NCBI GenBank assembly: GCA_027214345.1
Contig: JAPWHR010000002.1
Coordinates: 310,001-374,000, forward strand
DNA length: 64,000 bases
Source of the DNA: Comamonadaceae bacterium G21597-S1
Lineage (GTDB): Bacteria; Pseudomonadota; Gammaproteobacteria; Burkholderiales; Burkholderiaceae_C
Direction of reading: 5' to 3'
Below the pieces are notes generated by a model, which saw only the letters and a program-made list of their open reading frames with translations, ran no database searches and had not been told where the DNA came from. The number at the start of each line of letters is the position of its first letter. Position 1 is the first letter of the stretch. Positions 62,585-64,000 of the stretch are shown one piece after another. Made by a program: the position numbers and the translations under genes.

Positions 62585-63907
62585 ATGCCCCGCACGCTGC
62601 GCTACACGCTGGCGTCGTTGCGCGAGCTGATCGTCTCGGGCGGACCGTTCATCGTGCTGGCGGTCGGCCTGCTGGTGCTGGCCTACTGGTGGCTCGATCC
62701 GAACCCGCCGCGGCGGGTCACACTGGCCACCGGTCCAGCCCAGAGCGCCTATGCCGAGATCGGAGCGCGGTACCAGAAGGCCCTGGCCCGCAGCGGCATC
62801 GAGGTCGAGCTGCTGCCCACCGCCGGATCCTCCGACAACCTGGCGCTGGTGCAGCAAGGCCGGGCCGACATCGGCTTCGTGCAAGGCGGCAGCCGTCCCC
62901 CGGCCGAATACGACGACACGGCGGCGCCGCTGTCGCTGGGCAACCTGTTCCTGGAGCCGATCTGGTTGTTCTACTGGGAAAAAAGCGCACGCCAGGCGAC
63001 CGGCCAGCCCGACCTGGACAACCTGCGCGGCCTGCGCGGCCTGCGCGTGAACGTCGGCACGCCCGGCAGCGGAGTGCCGCAGCTGATGAACAGCCTGTTC
63101 GCGCTCAACCGGCTGGAACCGGGCGACGTTGCGCTGACGCAGCTCGCCGAGACTCCCGGCACCGTCGCGTTCCTGGACGGGCAATCGGATGCGCTGGTCT
63201 TCGCGTCGGCCCCCGAGTCGTTGATGGTGCAGATGCTGCTGCAGACACCGGGCGTGCGGCTGATGGACTTTGCGCAGAACGAAGCCTATGTGCGCCGCCT
63301 GCCTTTCCTGGCGCCGGTGACGCTGCCGCGCGGCGTGGTCGATCTGGCATCGGACGTCCCGCCGGCCGACGTCCATCTCGTCGCGCCCACGACGACGCTG
63401 CTGGCCCGCAATGACCTGCACCCGGCCCTGCTGCAGCTGTTCTCGCAAGCCTCGTTGACCTTGCATGGCAATGCCGGCTGGTTCAACCGGGCGCGCGAAT
63501 ATCCGCTGCCCGCGAATGCCGAGTTCCCGCTGGCCAAGGAGGCCGAACGCACGATCCGCAACGGCGTGCCGCTGCTGCAGCGTTACCTGCCTTTCCACCT
63601 GGCCAACCTGCTCGAGCGCATGTGGCTGTCGCTGGGCATCATCGTGGCGCTGTTGCTGCCCTTGTCGCGCATCGTGCCGCCCTTGTACGAATTCCGGATC
63701 CGTTCACGGGTGTTTCGCTGGTATGCGCAGTTGCGCGACATCGAGGATCGTGTCGATGATGGATCGGACATGCGTCCAGGCCTGCTCGACGAACTCGATG
63801 CGCTGGAACACCACGTGGGCAAGGTGGTGGTGCCGCTCTCGCACACCGACGAGTTGTACGCGCTGCGCAATCACATCGAGCTGGTACGCCAGAAGTTGTC
63901 GCGCTGA
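62585..63907 (+). CDS. TAXI-family TRAP solute-binding protein, membrane-anchored at both ends
   Basis: The 440-residue protein has an N-terminal transmembrane or uncleaved signal segment (about 18-37), then a TAXI binding domain: RRVTLATGPAQSAYAEIGARY, AGSSDNLALVQQGRADIGFVQ, and LRVNVGTPGSG. A second hydrophobic segment (about 346-364, LGIIVALLLPLSRIVPP) is followed by a cytosolic tail of about 75 residues. TAXI proteins usually serve TRAP transporters of glutamate or dicarboxylates, but no TRAP permease is in view. The C-terminal anchor and tail suggest a sensor or orphan receptor rather than a free periplasmic receptor. Confidence 0.84.
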   Translation: MPRTLRYTLASLRELIVSGGPFIVLAVGLLVLAYWWLDPNPPRRVTLATGPAQSAYAEIGARYQKALARSGIEVELLPTAGSSDNLALVQQGRADIGFVQGGSRPPAEYDDTAAPLSLGNLFLEPIWLFYWEKSARQATGQPDLDNLRGLRGLRVNVGTPGSGVPQLMNSLFALNRLEPGDVALTQLAETPGTVAFLDGQSDALVFASAPESLMVQMLLQTPGVRLMDFAQNEAYVRRLPFLAPVTLPRGVVDLASDVPPADVHLVAPTTTLLARNDLHPALLQLFSQASLTLHGNAGWFNRAREYPLPANAEFPLAKEAERTIRNGVPLLQRYLPFHLANLLERMWLSLGIIVALLLPLSRIVPPLYEFRIRSRVFRWYAQLRDIEDRVDDGSDMRPGLLDELDALEHHVGKVVVPLSHTDELYALRNHIELVRQKLSR

Positions 63908-63920
63908 GATCGCCGCACGA

Positions 63921-63937
63921 CCACGAACGGGTCGTGG
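63921..63937 (+). terminator. Hairpin after the TAXI gene
   Basis: CCACGA, loop ACGGG and TCGTGG form a 6-bp stem 14 bases after the TAXI stop. There is no T run. Nothing else is recognised from here to the end of the window. Confidence 0.4.
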
Positions 63938-64000
63938 ACAGCCGGACAGCCACGAAATGTTGGTGCCAGAGCAAAAATCGCTGCGCTTGTTTCTTGGTCT

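Noticed and set aside
1-64000. CRISPR arrays, tRNA/rRNA genes, insertion sequences or prophage
   Set aside because: No regularly spaced repeats, tRNA-like cloverleaf or transposase/integrase reading frame was noticed in a reading by eye. A tRNAscan or IS search could still find something short.

Overview
The window is GC-rich, densely coded DNA with ATGA gene overlaps throughout. Gene content points to a betaproteobacterium of the order Burkholderiales: a Bug-type solute receptor, NnrS/SirB2, a class II ribonucleotide reductase beside the small protein that accompanies it in that order, beta-keto-acid cleavage and homogentisate genes. No rRNA, tRNA, transposase, phage or CRISPR sequence was seen, so this looks like chromosomal backbone carrying catabolic, signalling and metal-resistance modules.

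Layout. (1) 1-7778: two convergent gene strings meet at a GC hairpin near 3.5 kb. The plus string is an ABC permease tail, ABC ATPase, Rieske oxygenase, Rid protein and M14-type deacylase. The minus string is an amino-acid binding protein, a permease with a lipoprotein-type N-terminus, creatininase-family amidohydrolase, GST, a PhnZ-like HD-domain protein and an AhpD-like protein. Together they look like one uptake and degradation locus for a nitrogen-containing compound that I cannot name. (2) 7.9-10.8 kb: exported pentapeptide-repeat protein, 5-formyl-THF cyclo-ligase, beta-propeller lipoprotein. (3) 10.9-16.2 kb: phenylalanine/tyrosine catabolism (hppD-hmgA-fahA-phhA) with a divergent Lrp/AsnC regulator. 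(4) 16.2-25.8 kb: MFS exporter, CAP lipoprotein, nitronate monooxygenase-like enzyme, nnrS-sirB2, a B12-dependent ribonucleotide reductase with its small neighbour, and a DksA/TraR zinc-finger protein. (5) 25.9-31.1 kb: an AraC regulator divergent from a Bug receptor, TauD-type dioxygenase, BKACE enzyme and quinone oxidoreductase, with paired operator-like repeats between them. (6) 31.1-35.2 kb: universal stress protein, 2OG dioxygenase plus DUF427, saccharopine-dehydrogenase-like and luciferase-like proteins.

(7) 35.2-52.6 kb is the most striking part. Nine consecutive same-strand signalling genes include an 8-PAS/GAF NarX-type kinase, a 3-PAS kinase, a CheY-like receiver, a REC-GAF-kinase hybrid, a NarL-type regulator, a receiver without an output domain, a REC-PAS4-GGDEF-EAL-REC-PAS protein, a PAS-HATPase protein with no recognisable phosphoacceptor domain, and a REC-HD-GYP protein. 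Several conserved residues are lost. The array appears to join two-component phosphotransfer to cyclic-di-GMP turnover.

(8) 52.6-61.4 kb: metal homeostasis. An exported propeller protein, exported creatininase homologue, DUF411 protein and copZ run one way; copA-cueR runs the other, with two MerR-type 19-bp-spacer promoters between. Next come a CadR/PbrR-type regulator and a divergent Zn/Cd/Pb P-type ATPase, again with a MerR-type promoter. (9) 61.5-63.9 kb: a P1-family peptidase and a membrane-anchored TAXI solute-binding protein. Starts were chosen from ribosome-binding sites, overlaps and family length. All functions are inferred from sequence motifs read by eye.
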